Shown: in pieces, positions 1 to 8,964 of the stretch
Layout: each line of letters opens with the position of its first letter
Numbering within the stretch: the stretch's first letter is position 1
NCBI RefSeq assembly: GCF_023243115.1
Contig: NZ_CP085081.1
Location: forward strand, 4,552,001-4,616,000
Length of the DNA stretch: 64,000 nt
Reading direction: 5' to 3'
Source of the DNA: Sediminicoccus sp. KRV36
GTDB taxonomy: Bacteria; Pseudomonadota; Alphaproteobacteria; Acetobacterales; Acetobacteraceae
Position numbers and translations under genes: made by a program
The notes under the pieces: generated by a model
What the model was told of the DNA's origin: nothing
Seen by the model: the letters and a program-made list of their open reading frames with translations, nothing else
Databases searched by the model: none

Positions 1-993
1 GGGCAGAACCCGGCGCGCCAGGCCGCCGTCAATGCCGGCATCCCGGCCTCGGCCACCGCTTTCGGCATCAATCAGCTCTGCGGCTCCGGCCTGCGGGCCG
101 TCGCACTCGCCGCCCAGCAGATTTCCAGCGGAGACGCGACCATCGTCGTTGCCGGCGGGCAGGAGAGCATGACCCAGGCGCCGCATTGCGCGCAGATGCG
201 CTCGGGCACGAAGATGGGCAGCCTGGAACTCGTGGACACCATGCTGCGCGACGGGCTGATGGACGCTTTCCATGGCTACCACATGGGCAACACGGCCGAG
301 AATGTGGCCCAGAAATACCAGCTCACCCGGCAGGAGCAGGATGAATTCGCCGCCAACAGCCAGCGCAAGGCGGGAGAGGCGATGGCCGCCGGCCGCTTCA
401 AGGCGGAGATCGCGCCCGTCACCGTGAAGGGCCGCAAGGGCGACACCATCGTCACCGAGGATGAATATCCCAAGCCCGAAACCACCGCCGAGGTGCTGGC
501 CAAGCTGCGCCCCGCTTTCAACAAGGAAGGCACCGTCACGGCGGGCAATGCCTCGGGCATCAATGACGGCGCGGCCGCCGTCGTGGTTATGTCGGCCGAG
601 GAAGCGCGCCGCCGTGGCATCACGCCGCTGGCCCGCATCGTGAGCTGGGCGACGGCGGGTGTTGACCCCTCGATCATGGGCACGGGGCCGATCCCGGCCA
701 GCCGCAAGGCCCTGGCCAAGGCCGGCTGGACGGTGGGCGACCTGGATCTGATCGAGGCGAATGAGGCCTTCGCCGCCCAGGCCTGCGCCGTGAACAAGGA
801 TCTCGGCTGGGACACCGACAAGGTGAATGTGAATGGCGGCGCCATCGCGCTCGGCCATCCCATCGGCGCCTCGGGCGCGCGCGTGCTGACCACGCTGCTC
901 TACGAGATGCAGCGCCGCGATGCGAAGCGCGGCCTGGTGACCTTGTGCATCGGCGGCGGCATGGGTGTCGCCATGTGCCTGCAGCGGGACTGA
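1..993 (+). CDS. acetyl-CoA C-acetyltransferase (thiolase), 5' end cut by window edge
   Basis: Type II thiolase, condensing or cleaving acetoacetyl-CoA and longer 3-ketoacyl-CoAs. The frame is open from base 1, so the N-terminus lies outside the window. The acylated cysteine sits in NQLCGSG (visible residue 27). The C-terminal motifs [23 protein letters not shown] and CIGGGMG are all present, giving the His and the second catalytic Cys. The visible 330 residues fit a family length of about 390. It could be the biosynthetic PhaA type or a degradative FadA type, and nothing downstream decides between them. A strong hairpin follows the stop. Confidence 0.95.
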   Translation, partial: GQNPARQAAVNAGIPASATAFGINQLCGSGLRAVALAAQQISSGDATIVVAGGQESMTQAPHCAQMRSGTKMGSLELVDTMLRDGLMDAFHGYHMGNTAENVAQKYQLTRQEQDEFAANSQRKAGEAMAAGRFKAEIAPVTVKGRKGDTIVTEDEYPKPETTAEVLAKLRPAFNKEGTVTAGNASGINDGAAAVVVMSAEEARRRGITPLARIVSWATAGVDPSIMGTGPIPASRKALAKAGWTVGDLDLIEANEAFAAQACAVNKDLGWDTDKVNVNGGAIALGHPIGASGARVLTTLLYEMQRRDAKRGLVTLCIGGGMGVAMCLQRD

Positions 994-1010
994 GCGCAGC
1001 AGACTGGCTT

Positions 1011-1038
1011 GCGGGGGCGCCTTCATGGCGCCTCCCGC
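1011..1038. terminator. GC-rich hairpin between convergent genes
   Basis: An 11-bp arm (gcgggggcgcc) pairs with ggcgcctcccgc, with one bulge and a ttcat loop. It lies between the thiolase stop and the convergent LysR gene end. There is no T-run on either side, so it may be a bidirectional transcription barrier rather than a classical intrinsic terminator. Confidence 0.5.
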
Positions 1039-1060
1039 TGCTGGCCGTGTGATCCGCCGG

Positions 1061-1903
1061 TCAGCTCACCGCACGCAGGTCATTCAACAGCGGCTCGACC
1101 AGGGGCGACTGGCCGGCGGCGTCGCCAAAGAGGCACATTTCCGCGGTGCCGAGCGGCGGCAGGCCGTCCAGCTCCACCAGGCCATCGGGCAGCCCGGTGC
1201 GCCCCATCACGCTGAGGGCGAAGCCAGCCTGCGCGGCGGCGGCGATGCCCATCAGGCTGGGTGACGTGTAGACCACCTCATGCCCGATGCCGGCGCGGGC
1301 CAGGGCCGCCAGGGCGCGGTCACGGAACATGCAACCCTGCGGCAGCATGGCCAATGGCAGCGGCCTTTCGCGCGCCAGTTCAAAATCGGGGGCGGCGACC
1401 CAGACCACCGCTTCGGCGAAGATCACGCGGCCCTCCGTCTCGCCATCCCGCCGCTTGCCGAGGACGAGATCCAGTTCCTCCCGGCCCAAGGCCGCGCGGA
1501 GGTCATGGCTGCGGCCCACCTCCACCTCGATGCGGACATCCGGCCAGGTGCGGGTGAAGCGCGCCAGGGCCGGGGCCAGGTGGCGCGGCACGAAATGATC
1601 CGCGACGCCCAGGCGCAGCTTGCCCGCCATGGGCGGGGCGACAAAACGCCGCACCGCCTCCTCGTTCAAGGCCAGCATGCGGCGGGCATAGGCGAGCAGC
1701 GTCTCGCCCTCACGCGTCAGCGCCACCTGCTTGGCCCCGCGCGTGAAGACCGGCTTGCCCAGCAACTCTTCCAGCCGCTTGACCTTCAGGCTGATGGCCG
1801 ACTGGGTGAGGCCCAGGGCCAGCCCGGCCGCAGTGAAGCCGCCGCGCTCGGCCACGGTGACGAAGCCGCGCAGCAGGTCGAGATCAAGATCGGGAATGCG
1901 CAT
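1061..1903 (-). CDS. LysR family transcriptional regulator
   Basis: Predicted DNA-binding regulator of 280 residues. The N-terminal winged helix-turn-helix (about residues 1-60) shows the usual LysR pattern FVTVAERGGFTAAG...LTQSAISLKVKRLEE. The rest fits a periplasmic-binding-protein-like effector domain. I chose the ATG at 1903 (MRIPDLDLD) because an upstream in-frame start at 1963 would read through the intrinsic terminator at 1931-1960. The effector and target are unknown. The gene converges on the thiolase and is not clearly linked to a divergent target. Confidence 0.9.
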   Translation of the reverse strand: MRIPDLDLDLLRGFVTVAERGGFTAAGLALGLTQSAISLKVKRLEELLGKPVFTRGAKQVALTREGETLLAYARRMLALNEEAVRRFVAPPMAGKLRLGVADHFVPRHLAPALARFTRTWPDVRIEVEVGRSHDLRAALGREELDLVLGKRRDGETEGRVIFAEAVVWVAAPDFELARERPLPLAMLPQGCMFRDRALAALARAGIGHEVVYTSPSLMGIAAAAQAGFALSVMGRTGLPDGLVELDGLPPLGTAEMCLFGDAAGQSPLVEPLLNDLRAVS

Positions 1904-1930
1904 GCGACGCTTATCGGCCGTGCCGCGCAG

Positions 1931-1960
1931 AAAAAAAAGGGCGGCCGAAGCCGCCCTTTT
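1931..1960 (-). terminator. intrinsic terminator of the DUF2076 gene
   Basis: Read on the minus strand this is aaaa-gggcggc, a ttcg-type loop, gccgccc, then eight T residues. It begins 35 bases past the stop of the DUF2076 gene. Stem plus U-tract is the textbook form of a rho-independent terminator. Its position argues against the longer LysR start. Confidence 0.9.
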
Positions 1961-1995
1961 CAACCCGGCGCCGGAGCCCGGGAGGCCAACACGGC

Positions 1996-2721
1996 CTAGA
2001 TATCCTCGTCGTAGCCACCGCCGGCATCATCATAGCTGCCCGTCGCGTCATCTTGGCTGCCATTATCATAGCCGGCCGAGGATGCGTCATTGCCGCCCCA
2101 ACCGGAATTGGCCGCGGCCCCCGGATCGGTCCAGGCGGAGGAGGTCGGCACCGCTTCCTGGCCGAAAGCACCGCCGCCGGCCGAGGCCGCCGCGGCCGAA
2201 CCACCACCCGTGAAGGCATTCATCAGCATATTGCCCAGCACGAGGCCGCCGGCCACGCCAGCCGCCGTCATCAGCGCCGTGCCCAGGAAGCCCGGGCCCT
2301 GGCGCTGCGGAATCATGCCGCCCGGCGGCTGCATGGGCTGCGGCCGCGGCGGCATGGGCGCGGGGCGGGAGCCGCCCAGCCCCAGGAAGCCCCGGCTATT
2401 GGCGGCCTGGGCCTGGCGGGTTTGTGCCTCCAGCTCCCATTCCAGCTCCTGGATGCGGTTCTGCGCGGCGACCAAGGCGTGTTCCTGCACGAAGGCGGTC
2501 TGCGTCAGGCGGAAGCGCGCCTCGGGGTATTTCGCGAAAAGCTCGGCGATGAAGGCATCGGCGGCGGGCTCGATCGGCGGCAGGTTGGGCGCGGGCTGCG
2601 CGGCCCCGGTCTGCGGAATACGGCTGCCCCAGGGGCTGCTGGACACGGCTGCGCCGGCCTGCTGCACGCCAGCGACTCGCATCACATACTCGGAAATGAT
2701 CCGGCGTTCTTCGTCAGTCAT
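1996..2721 (-). CDS. DUF2076 family protein
   Basis: Protein of 241 residues. The N-terminal segment MTDEERRIISEYV and the motif AELFAKYPEARFRLTQTAF followed by VQEHALVAAQNRIQELE match the DUF2076 family as I know it. Then comes a Pro/Gly-rich linker, one hydrophobic stretch (about residues 140-170) and an acidic Gly/Asp/Tyr-rich tail. Function is not established. The N-terminal part looks like a helical coiled-coil region and the tail is probably disordered. Transcribed alone and ended by the terminator at 1931-1960. Confidence 0.8.
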   Translation of the reverse strand: MTDEERRIISEYVMRVAGVQQAGAAVSSSPWGSRIPQTGAAQPAPNLPPIEPAADAFIAELFAKYPEARFRLTQTAFVQEHALVAAQNRIQELEWELEAQTRQAQAANSRGFLGLGGSRPAPMPPRPQPMQPPGGMIPQRQGPGFLGTALMTAAGVAGGLVLGNMLMNAFTGGGSAAAASAGGGAFGQEAVPTSSAWTDPGAAANSGWGGNDASSAGYDNGSQDDATGSYDDAGGGYDEDI

Positions 2722-2816
2722 GGTGTCCTTCCCTCCAGAAGGGGCGGTTCTGGCCGCCCTGGATGATCCGCGATGTGGCCCGGCGCGCTTCGCATTTCAA
2801 GAAGTTTAGCAAACCG

Positions 2817-3233
2817 TCATGTTTCGGGAATGCGGTCCGGCAGGCCAGCCGGCCCCCATTCGATGGCCGGGCAGCGATCCATCACCACCGTCACGCCGCG
2901 CGCGCGGGCCCGGGCGGCGGCGGCTTCGTCCATCACGCCCAATTGCAGCCAGACGCCGCGCGCCCCCAGCGCCACCGCCGCATCCATCACGGCGCCCGCC
3001 TCCTCGCTGCGGCGAAACACATCCACGAGATCCAGCGGCGCTGCCTCGGCCAGGCTGGCCACCACGCGCTGGCCCAGGATCTCCTGCCCCGCGAGGCCCG
3101 GATTGACGGGTATGACGTGGTAGCCACGGTCCAGCAGGAAGCGCATCACGCGGAAGGAGGCGCGGTCCGGCTTGCCGGAGGCGCCGACCAGCGCGATGCG
3201 GCGGGTGGTGAGCAGCAATTCTCGGATGTCCAT
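2817..3233 (-). CDS. CoA-binding protein (YccU type)
   Basis: Small Rossmann-fold protein of 138 residues of the CoA_binding family, related to the N-terminal domain of succinyl-CoA synthetase alpha. The nucleotide loop is IALVGASGKPDR near the N-terminus. RGYHVIPVNPG and GVWLQLGVMDEAA follow in the usual order, and CPAIEWG closes the domain. I chose the ATG at 3233 (MDIRELL) because upstream sequence in this frame overlaps the divergent S49 peptidase. The family's physiological role is unclear. Confidence 0.85.
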   Translation of the reverse strand: MDIRELLLTTRRIALVGASGKPDRASFRVMRFLLDRGYHVIPVNPGLAGQEILGQRVVASLAEAAPLDLVDVFRRSEEAGAVMDAAVALGARGVWLQLGVMDEAAAARARARGVTVVMDRCPAIEWGPAGLPDRIPET

Positions 3234-3288
3234 GGGGCGAGCATAGCCGAGGCCTTGTTCGCGCGCAGCAGGGGCGCACTTAACAGGC

Positions 3289-4080
3289 ATGTGGAATCCC
3301 TTTTCGCCCCGCCCTCCCGTCGTCGCGCTTGTGCGGCTGGAGGGCATCATCGCCGCCCGCACCGGACCCTTTGGCGGGCTGAATGCCGCCGGGCTTGAAC
3401 CCATTCTGGCGCGCGCCTTCGGGCTGAAGCGCCTCGCCGCCGTGTTCCTCGCGATCAATTCGCCGGGCGGGTCGCCGGTGCAATCCTCGCTCATCGCCGG
3501 GCGCATCCGGCATTGGGCGGCCGAGAAAAAGGTGCCCGTCATCGCGATCTGCGAGGATGCGGCGGCTTCGGGCGGCTACTGGATCGCCTGTGCGGCGGAT
3601 GAGATCATCGCCGACCCGGCCTCCGTGCTGGGCTCCATCGGCGTCATCTCCGCCGGCTTCGGCTTTCCGGAGGCGCTGGGGCGGCTGGGGATCGAGCGGC
3701 GGGTCCGCACGGCGGGCACTGACAAATCCAGCAATGACCCATTCCGGCCGCAGAACCCGGAGGATGTGGCGCGGCTGGATTCCCTGCTCGCGGAGCTGCA
3801 TGTGGAGTTCAAGGATTGGGTGCGCGCACGCCGCGGCGCCCGGCTGAAGGCCAGCGAGGAGGAGCTGTTCAATGGCCGTTTCTGGATCGGCCGCCGCGCG
3901 CTGGAACTGGGGCTCTGTGACGGGCTGGGCGATGCCCAGGGCGAGGCGAGGAAGCGCTTCGGGGAAAAGGTGAAGCTCATTCCCATCGGCGCCCGCAAGC
4001 GGCGCTTTCCGATGAACCTGCTGCCGGGCGCCGTGGCCGCGCTGGAGGAAAGGGCGGCCTGGGCCCGGCTCGGATTATAG
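3289..4080 (+). CDS. S49 family serine peptidase (SppA/SohB-like)
   Basis: Membrane-associated protease of the signal peptide peptidase A family, single-domain form of 263 residues. The nucleophilic Ser is S94 in AASGGYWIA. The general-base Lys is probably K146 in TDKSSNDPF. The fold motif INSPGGSP (about residues 57-63) is present. The N-terminus lacks a strong membrane segment, so location is uncertain. It is divergent from the CoA-binding gene with 55 bp between the starts. Family members clear signal peptides or membrane fragments; the substrate here is unknown. Confidence 0.9.
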   Translation: MWNPFSPRPPVVALVRLEGIIAARTGPFGGLNAAGLEPILARAFGLKRLAAVFLAINSPGGSPVQSSLIAGRIRHWAAEKKVPVIAICEDAAASGGYWIACAADEIIADPASVLGSIGVISAGFGFPEALGRLGIERRVRTAGTDKSSNDPFRPQNPEDVARLDSLLAELHVEFKDWVRARRGARLKASEEELFNGRFWIGRRALELGLCDGLGDAQGEARKRFGEKVKLIPIGARKRRFPMNLLPGAVAALEERAAWARLGL

Positions 4081-4224
4081 GCGCCGCGCCGATCCGGGGC
4101 AGAAGGCTTGCCAGCCGGCCGCATGGGTTGTCATCTCCAGCGACAGGAGTTCCAGCCGCGATGCCCGCCGCCGATCCAAGAGATGCCGCGCTACCCAATG
4201 ACATCTCCCTGCCGGGCGCCTGAC

Positions 4225-5709
4225 ATGCGCGTCGCCGTGGCGAGCTTCGAATACGAGGGCAACAGCCTCTCTCTCCGTATCGAACGGCGCGAGGATTTTG
4301 CCCGCATCGGCATCTTCGAGGGCGCGGCATTGCTCCGCGCCATCGAGGGCAAGGACCTGGCGCTGACCGGCGGCGTCCACGCCCTGCGGGAAGCGGGCGC
4401 CGAGATCATCCCCATCTACGCCGCCAAGGGCGGGGCCGGGGGACATGTGGAGGATGGCTTCTTCGCCGAAGCCAGCGCGCGCATCGTGGACGGCATCGCC
4501 CAGGCGCTGCCGCTGGATGGCATCTACCTCGCCATGCATGGCGCCATGATCTGCGGCACGGAAAAGGACCCCGAGGGCGCGGTGCTGGAAGCGCTGCGCG
4601 CGCGGATCGGGCCGGCCATTCCCATCGCCATCAGCCTCGATCTGCATGCGCATGTGACGCCGCGCATGGTGGCCGCCGCGCAGATCATCGTCGGCTATGA
4701 GACCTATCCGCATGTGGATGCCTATCGCACCGGCGCCTGCGCGGCCGGGCTGCTGCTGCGCGCCCTGCGCGGCGAAATCCGCCCCGTCACCCGCATGCGC
4801 AAATACAACGCCATCGTCCCGGTGCTGGGTGGCGCCACGCTGGGCGATGCGCCGATGGCCCATGTGGCGGCCCATGCGCGGGCGCTGGAGGCCGAGGGCC
4901 GCGCGCTTTCTGTCAGCTATTTCCCGGTGCAGCCCTGGCTCGACATGGCCGATGTGGGCATCACCGGCCTCGCCGTGACCGATGCCGACCCGGCGGTGGC
5001 CGAGGCGGTGGCGCAGATCATCCTCGATGAGATGTGGCAGCGCCGGCGCGATTTCGAGCTTCCCGCCATGACCCCGGCCGAGGCCGTGCAGGCGGCCATG
5101 GCCATGCCGGGCCGCGTGCTGCTGGTGGATGCGCCGGATGCCATTGGCGGCGGTGCCTCGGGCGATGGCCCGGCGTTGCTGGCCGCCATCCTGGCGCATG
5201 CGCCGGAGGCCGATTCCGCGCTGTGCCTGGTTGACCCGCAGGCGGCGGCGCGCGCCTTCGAACTCGGCCTGGGGGCAGAGGCGGAATTCGCCATCGGCGC
5301 CTGGCAGGACCGGCGCTGGTTCCAGCCTGTGCGCCTGACGGCGCGGGTGGAACGTCTCTGTGAGGGCAGCTTCACCTATGTGGGTGGGCCGGTTTCGGGC
5401 GGTACAGGGCGGCTGGGCCGTACCGCTGTTCTGCGCGTGGGGGGATTGCGGCTGCTGGTCGCGAGCCACGCCGTCTATGAGCATATGGACGAGCATTACG
5501 CCGCCTGCGGCGTGGACATCACCGGCTGCAAGCTCGTCTCCTTCAAGAACCTGATGAATTACCGCAAGCTGCTGGGCCCCGGTGTCAGCTTCATCGCGCT
5601 GCACGGGCCGGGGGCCACGCCGCTGCGCCTGCAGGATGTGGCCTGGGAACAGCGCCGCCGCCCCTTCTGGCCCGCCGATGACATGGCCACGCCCACGCGA
5701 TTGGACTGA
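4225..5709 (+). CDS. M81 family metallopeptidase (MlrC-like)
   Basis: Protein of 494 residues resembling MlrC, the peptidase M81 of the microcystin degradation pathway, which in most bacteria acts on other small peptides. The N-terminus MRVAVASFEYEGN, the metal-site motif YLAMHGAM, ISLDLHAHVTP and YETYPHVDAYRTG are characteristic. The C-terminal M81 domain with GGGASGDGPALL is intact. The start at 4225 gives the family's usual N-terminus. A solute-binding protein gene follows after 32 bp, so the pair may import and degrade a peptide-like compound. Confidence 0.9.
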   Translation: MRVAVASFEYEGNSLSLRIERREDFARIGIFEGAALLRAIEGKDLALTGGVHALREAGAEIIPIYAAKGGAGGHVEDGFFAEASARIVDGIAQALPLDGIYLAMHGAMICGTEKDPEGAVLEALRARIGPAIPIAISLDLHAHVTPRMVAAAQIIVGYETYPHVDAYRTGACAAGLLLRALRGEIRPVTRMRKYNAIVPVLGGATLGDAPMAHVAAHARALEAEGRALSVSYFPVQPWLDMADVGITGLAVTDADPAVAEAVAQIILDEMWQRRRDFELPAMTPAEAVQAAMAMPGRVLLVDAPDAIGGGASGDGPALLAAILAHAPEADSALCLVDPQAAARAFELGLGAEAEFAIGAWQDRRWFQPVRLTARVERLCEGSFTYVGGPVSGGTGRLGRTAVLRVGGLRLLVASHAVYEHMDEHYAACGVDITGCKLVSFKNLMNYRKLLGPGVSFIALHGPGATPLRLQDVAWEQRRRPFWPADDMATPTRLD

Positions 5710-5741
5710 ACCGCCCGCCACCCCATCCAGGATGCCCGAAC

Positions 5742-7331
5742 ATGCTCCAGCGCCGAACCCTCCTCGCCACGGCCACGGCACCCCTGCTGTCTGGGCCCCT
5801 GCTGTCCGGACCGGCGCTGGCGCAGAACCGCACACGGTTGTTGCGTTATGTGCCCAGCACCAACCTTTCCATCCTCGATCCCGTCTTCACGCCGGCCGCC
5901 GTCACCATCGGGCATGGCTATTGCGTCTTCGACACGCTCTACGGGATGGATGCGCAAATGCGGCCGCAGCCGCAGATGGCCGAGGGCCACAGCGTCTCGG
6001 CCGATGGGCTGACCTGGCGGATCACGCTGCGCCCGGGCCTGCGCTTCCATGATGGCGAGCCGGTGCGCGCGCGCGATTGCGCCGAGAGCCTGAACCGCTG
6101 GTCCAAGCGCGACGCCTTCGGCCAGGCGCTGGGTGCTGCCACCGAAAGCTTCGGCTTCGCGGATGACCGCACCATCGTCATCAAGCTGACGCGGCGCTTC
6201 AACCGGCTGCTGGAGGCGATCGGCAAGTCGCATTCCTCGCCGGCCTTCATCATGCCCGAGCGCCTGGCCCGCACCAGCCCGACCACGCAGATCACGGAGA
6301 TGGTCGGCTCCGGCCCGCTGCGCTTCGTGCGCGGCGAATACGTCTCGGGCTCGCGCATGGTCTATGAGCGCTTCGCCGATTACGCGCCGCGCGCCGAGGC
6401 GCCCTCCTGGACGGCGGGCGGCAAGGTGATGAATTTCGACCGCGTCGAATGGCACGTCCTGCCTGACCCCGCGACCGCGACGGCCGCCATCCAGGCGGGG
6501 GAGGTGGATTGGCTGGGCTCCGTCCTGCCGGACCTGGCCGCCGCACTCGCCGCGCATCGCCGGGTGAGCCTGTTCCGGGGCGATCCCTATGGCCTCGTCT
6601 CGATGCTGCGCTTCAACCACGCAACGGCGCCCTTCGACAACCTGGCCCTGCGCCAGGCGGTGATGCGGGCGGTGGACCAGCGGCCCTTCATCCAGGCGAT
6701 CACGGCCAAGCCGGAGGATGGCCGCCTTTGCCGCGCCATGTTCCCCTGCGGCATGCCGGGCGTCAGTGAGATCGGCCAATCGGTGATCGGCTCGCTCGAT
6801 GTGGCGGCGGCGCGGCAGGCGGTGATCGCGGCCGGCTACAAGGGGGAGCGGGTGGTGATCCTCAACCCGACCGACATCCCCTCGATCAGTGCGCATGGCC
6901 TGCTGGTCGCGGATCTGCTGCGCCGCATCGGCATGAATGTGGATTTGCAGGATCTGGATTGGGGCACGGTGGTGCAGCGCCGCATCTCGAAAAACCCGGT
7001 CGAGCGAGGCGGCTGGAGCATCGCCTGCACCAATTGGCCGGCCATCTCGGTGGATAATCCCGCCACCAACACCACCACGCGGGGCATCGGCGATGCCGGC
7101 TGGTGGGGCTGGTTCAACGATCCGCGCACCGAGGAACTCACCCAGGCCTGGCTGAACGCGGACACGCCCGAGGCCACCAACGCCGCCTTCCTGGAAGCGC
7201 AGCGGCGCGCGCTGGAAATGGTGCCCATCATCCCGCTCGGCCAGACCTTCCAGGACAGCGCCATCCGCAACGACCTGCAGGGCGCGCTGAACGGCTCGGT
7301 GCATGTGTTCTGGAATGTGCGGCGGGGGTAG
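5742..7331 (+). CDS. ABC transporter substrate-binding protein, family 5 (peptide/opine type)
   Basis: Periplasmic binding protein of 529 residues. The signal peptide (about residues 1-27) carries a twin arginine in LQRRTLL and ends ALAQ. The mature part shows the family 5 order: PSTNLSILDPVFTP, YDTLYG-like FDTLYGM, GLTWRITLRPGLRFHDGEPV and the C-terminal lobe with PFDNLALRQAVMRAVD. The ligand is not predictable. No permease or ATPase is adjacent, so it is an orphan binding protein or uses a transporter elsewhere. Likely co-transcribed with the M81 peptidase. Confidence 0.9.
   Translation: MLQRRTLLATATAPLLSGPLLSGPALAQNRTRLLRYVPSTNLSILDPVFTPAAVTIGHGYCVFDTLYGMDAQMRPQPQMAEGHSVSADGLTWRITLRPGLRFHDGEPVRARDCAESLNRWSKRDAFGQALGAATESFGFADDRTIVIKLTRRFNRLLEAIGKSHSSPAFIMPERLARTSPTTQITEMVGSGPLRFVRGEYVSGSRMVYERFADYAPRAEAPSWTAGGKVMNFDRVEWHVLPDPATATAAIQAGEVDWLGSVLPDLAAALAAHRRVSLFRGDPYGLVSMLRFNHATAPFDNLALRQAVMRAVDQRPFIQAITAKPEDGRLCRAMFPCGMPGVSEIGQSVIGSLDVAAARQAVIAAGYKGERVVILNPTDIPSISAHGLLVADLLRRIGMNVDLQDLDWGTVVQRRISKNPVERGGWSIACTNWPAISVDNPATNTTTRGIGDAGWWGWFNDPRTEELTQAWLNADTPEATNAAFLEAQRRALEMVPIIPLGQTFQDSAIRNDLQGALNGSVHVFWNVRRG
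5784..5813 (+). repeat. 15-bp imperfect tandem duplication in the signal peptide region
   Basis: Two copies of ctgctgtcygggccc-like sequence (5784-5798 and 5799-5813, differing at two positions) encode LLSGP twice inside the hydrophobic core of the binding protein's signal peptide. In-frame, so it only lengthens the signal. Confidence 0.6.
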
Positions 7332-7340
7332 GCGGGCCGC

Positions 7341-7739
7341 TCAGCCGCCCACCTGCCGCAGCCAGTCGGTCAGGTTGTAATAGTTCGTGACGCGCGCGAT
7401 CCGCCCCGCGCGCAGCTCGAAAAACGCGCCGACCGGAAGGGTATAGGCCTGTCCATGCGCCGGCGGCAGACCTTCATCGGCCACGAGGTAGGTGCCATGG
7501 ATGGTGAACTCCGCGGCGCCGCGCGTGCCATCGGCGCTGACCATCACCACCAGATCGGCCACGCGCTCGCGATAGCAGCGCTCCATCCGCTGGAGGAAGG
7601 CGGCGAAGGCCGGGCGGCCGATCTCGCGCCCGCCCTGGTTGATGTCATGCGCCACGTCTTCGGTCAGGCAATCCAGCATGGCGGGCCAATCCGCCGCATT
7701 GAAGGCGGCGTAGTAGCGCCGCAGCAAGGCATCGCTCAT
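7341..7739 (-). CDS. ketosteroid isomerase-related / SnoaL-like protein
   Basis: NTF2-fold protein of 132 residues. MSDALLRRYYAAFNAADWPAML at the N-terminus, the central CLTEDVAHDINQG segment and the C-terminal VTNYYNL are typical of the ketosteroid isomerase-related subfamily. Members have varied or unknown activity, so no reaction can be assigned. It lies 55 bp downstream of the hydantoin-racemase-like gene on the same strand and could be co-transcribed. It converges on the family 5 binding protein gene with only 9 bp between. Confidence 0.85.
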   Translation of the reverse strand: MSDALLRRYYAAFNAADWPAMLDCLTEDVAHDINQGGREIGRPAFAAFLQRMERCYRERVADLVVMVSADGTRGAAEFTIHGTYLVADEGLPPAHGQAYTLPVGAFFELRAGRIARVTNYYNLTDWLRQVGG

Positions 7740-7794
7740 GGCTCAGCCACCGATGCGCGGCGCCGGGGCTCGCCGCCCTCCACCGATCGGGGGC

Positions 7795-8466
7795 TCATGC
7801 GCTCAGCAGGGCCGGCATGCGGGCGCCGATCACCGCCAGCACCGCCGCCGCCGCCCCCGCCTGGCAGGGTTCGATCACGGGCAGGCCGCTGGCTTCCATG
7901 GTGACGCCCACATGCCCTGCCATGCCAGCGCAGCCCAGGATGATGACCTCGGCCCCTTGATCGGCCAATTGCCGCGCCGCCGCCGCGATCCGCCCCTGGG
8001 GGGCAATGGGGTCGGTCAGAACATGCATGGGCAGGTCGAGCGGAATCCAGCCGGCCATGCGGTCTGTCACACCCATGGAATCGAGGGCGCGGCGTTGGCG
8101 CGGCAGGGATTTCTGGGTGAAGCCGATGATGCCGAAGCGCTCCGCCCGGGTGAGTGCGGCAGCCACCGCGCAGCGGAACATGCCCAGCACCGGCTTGTTG
8201 GTCACGCCGCGCACCGCCTCCAGCCCCGGATCGCTGACGCAGCCGATGACGTAGGCTTCCGCCGCCTCAGCTTCCACGCGGCGGCACAGCGGCTCGGCCA
8301 CGCCGAACCAGTCCCGCCAGGTGACGATGGCGGGCGGGCCCTCATCCAGCTGGGTCACCTCGATGCGCGGAATGCCCGGCCCGGCGAAGGAGGCGACAGC
8401 CTCGCGGATCCCCTCCGTGCAGGAGCGGCTGGAGTTCGGATTGATGATGAGGATGCGGCCATGCAT
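7795..8466 (-). CDS. aspartate/glutamate/hydantoin racemase family protein
   Basis: Protein of 223 residues. ILIINPNSSRSCTEGI at the start is the classic hydantoin racemase N-terminus. The two catalytic cysteines are in AYVIGCVSDPG and IILGCAGMAGH. Such enzymes racemise 5-substituted hydantoins or related amino acid derivatives. Other members are allantoin racemases or maleate isomerases, so the substrate is open. The ATG at 8466 places the family motif at residue 3. Confidence 0.85.
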   Translation of the reverse strand: MHGRILIINPNSSRSCTEGIREAVASFAGPGIPRIEVTQLDEGPPAIVTWRDWFGVAEPLCRRVEAEAAEAYVIGCVSDPGLEAVRGVTNKPVLGMFRCAVAAALTRAERFGIIGFTQKSLPRQRRALDSMGVTDRMAGWIPLDLPMHVLTDPIAPQGRIAAAARQLADQGAEVIILGCAGMAGHVGVTMEASGLPVIEPCQAGAAAAVLAVIGARMPALLSA

Positions 8467-8535
8467 GGGATGAGCATGGCAGGAACCGGTTTTTCTTGCC
8501 ACACTCCACCATTCAGTCCATTTGTGCAGTGCAAC

Positions 8536-8961
8536 ATGCCCGATACCGCCCCACCCACCCTCTGGCAGCCGGACCGCTCGGTCCCGGACGCGCCGCAAGA
8601 CCTGCCGCCGCTGCGCGTGTCGCTGTGGCGCGGCGCGCGCAACCGATGCCCGGTTTGCGGCGAGGGGCGCGTGTTTCGCGGCTATCTGCGCGTGGTGGCC
8701 GAATGCGAACATTGCCACGCCCCGCTCGGCAAGCTGCGGGCGGATGACGCCCCGCCCTATTTCACCATCTTCCTGGTGGGGCATCTGCTGCTGCCGCCGG
8801 TACTCTGGATCGAGCGGCACTATTCGCCGGAGATGTGGATCCAGATGGCGGTCTGGGTGCCGACCTTCGCCATCGTCACCACGCTGCTGCTCCGCCCCGT
8901 CAAGGGCGCGACCGTGGGGCTGATGAGCCGCTTCGGCTTCGGCAACGAGACCACGGGCTGA
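8536..8961 (+). CDS. DUF983 domain-containing membrane protein
   Basis: Protein of 141 residues with a zinc-ribbon-like N-terminal half (CPVCGEG and CEHCHA) followed by two hydrophobic helices (FTIFLVGHLLLPPVLW and WVPTFAIVTTLLL). This is the DUF983 layout. The family is common in alphaproteobacteria and often lies near cytochrome oxidase genes; no function is established. The UPF0262 gene begins three bases after its stop, so the two are surely co-transcribed. Confidence 0.88.
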   Translation: MPDTAPPTLWQPDRSVPDAPQDLPPLRVSLWRGARNRCPVCGEGRVFRGYLRVVAECEHCHAPLGKLRADDAPPYFTIFLVGHLLLPPVLWIERHYSPEMWIQMAVWVPTFAIVTTLLLRPVKGATVGLMSRFGFGNETTG

Positions 8962-8964
8962 GCC

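Noticed and set aside
4075..5835. Long open frame on the minus strand (586 codons)
   Set aside because: It lies antisense to the M81 peptidase gene; its translation is rich in Arg, His and Gly with no family motif. In high-GC DNA such shadow frames are common.
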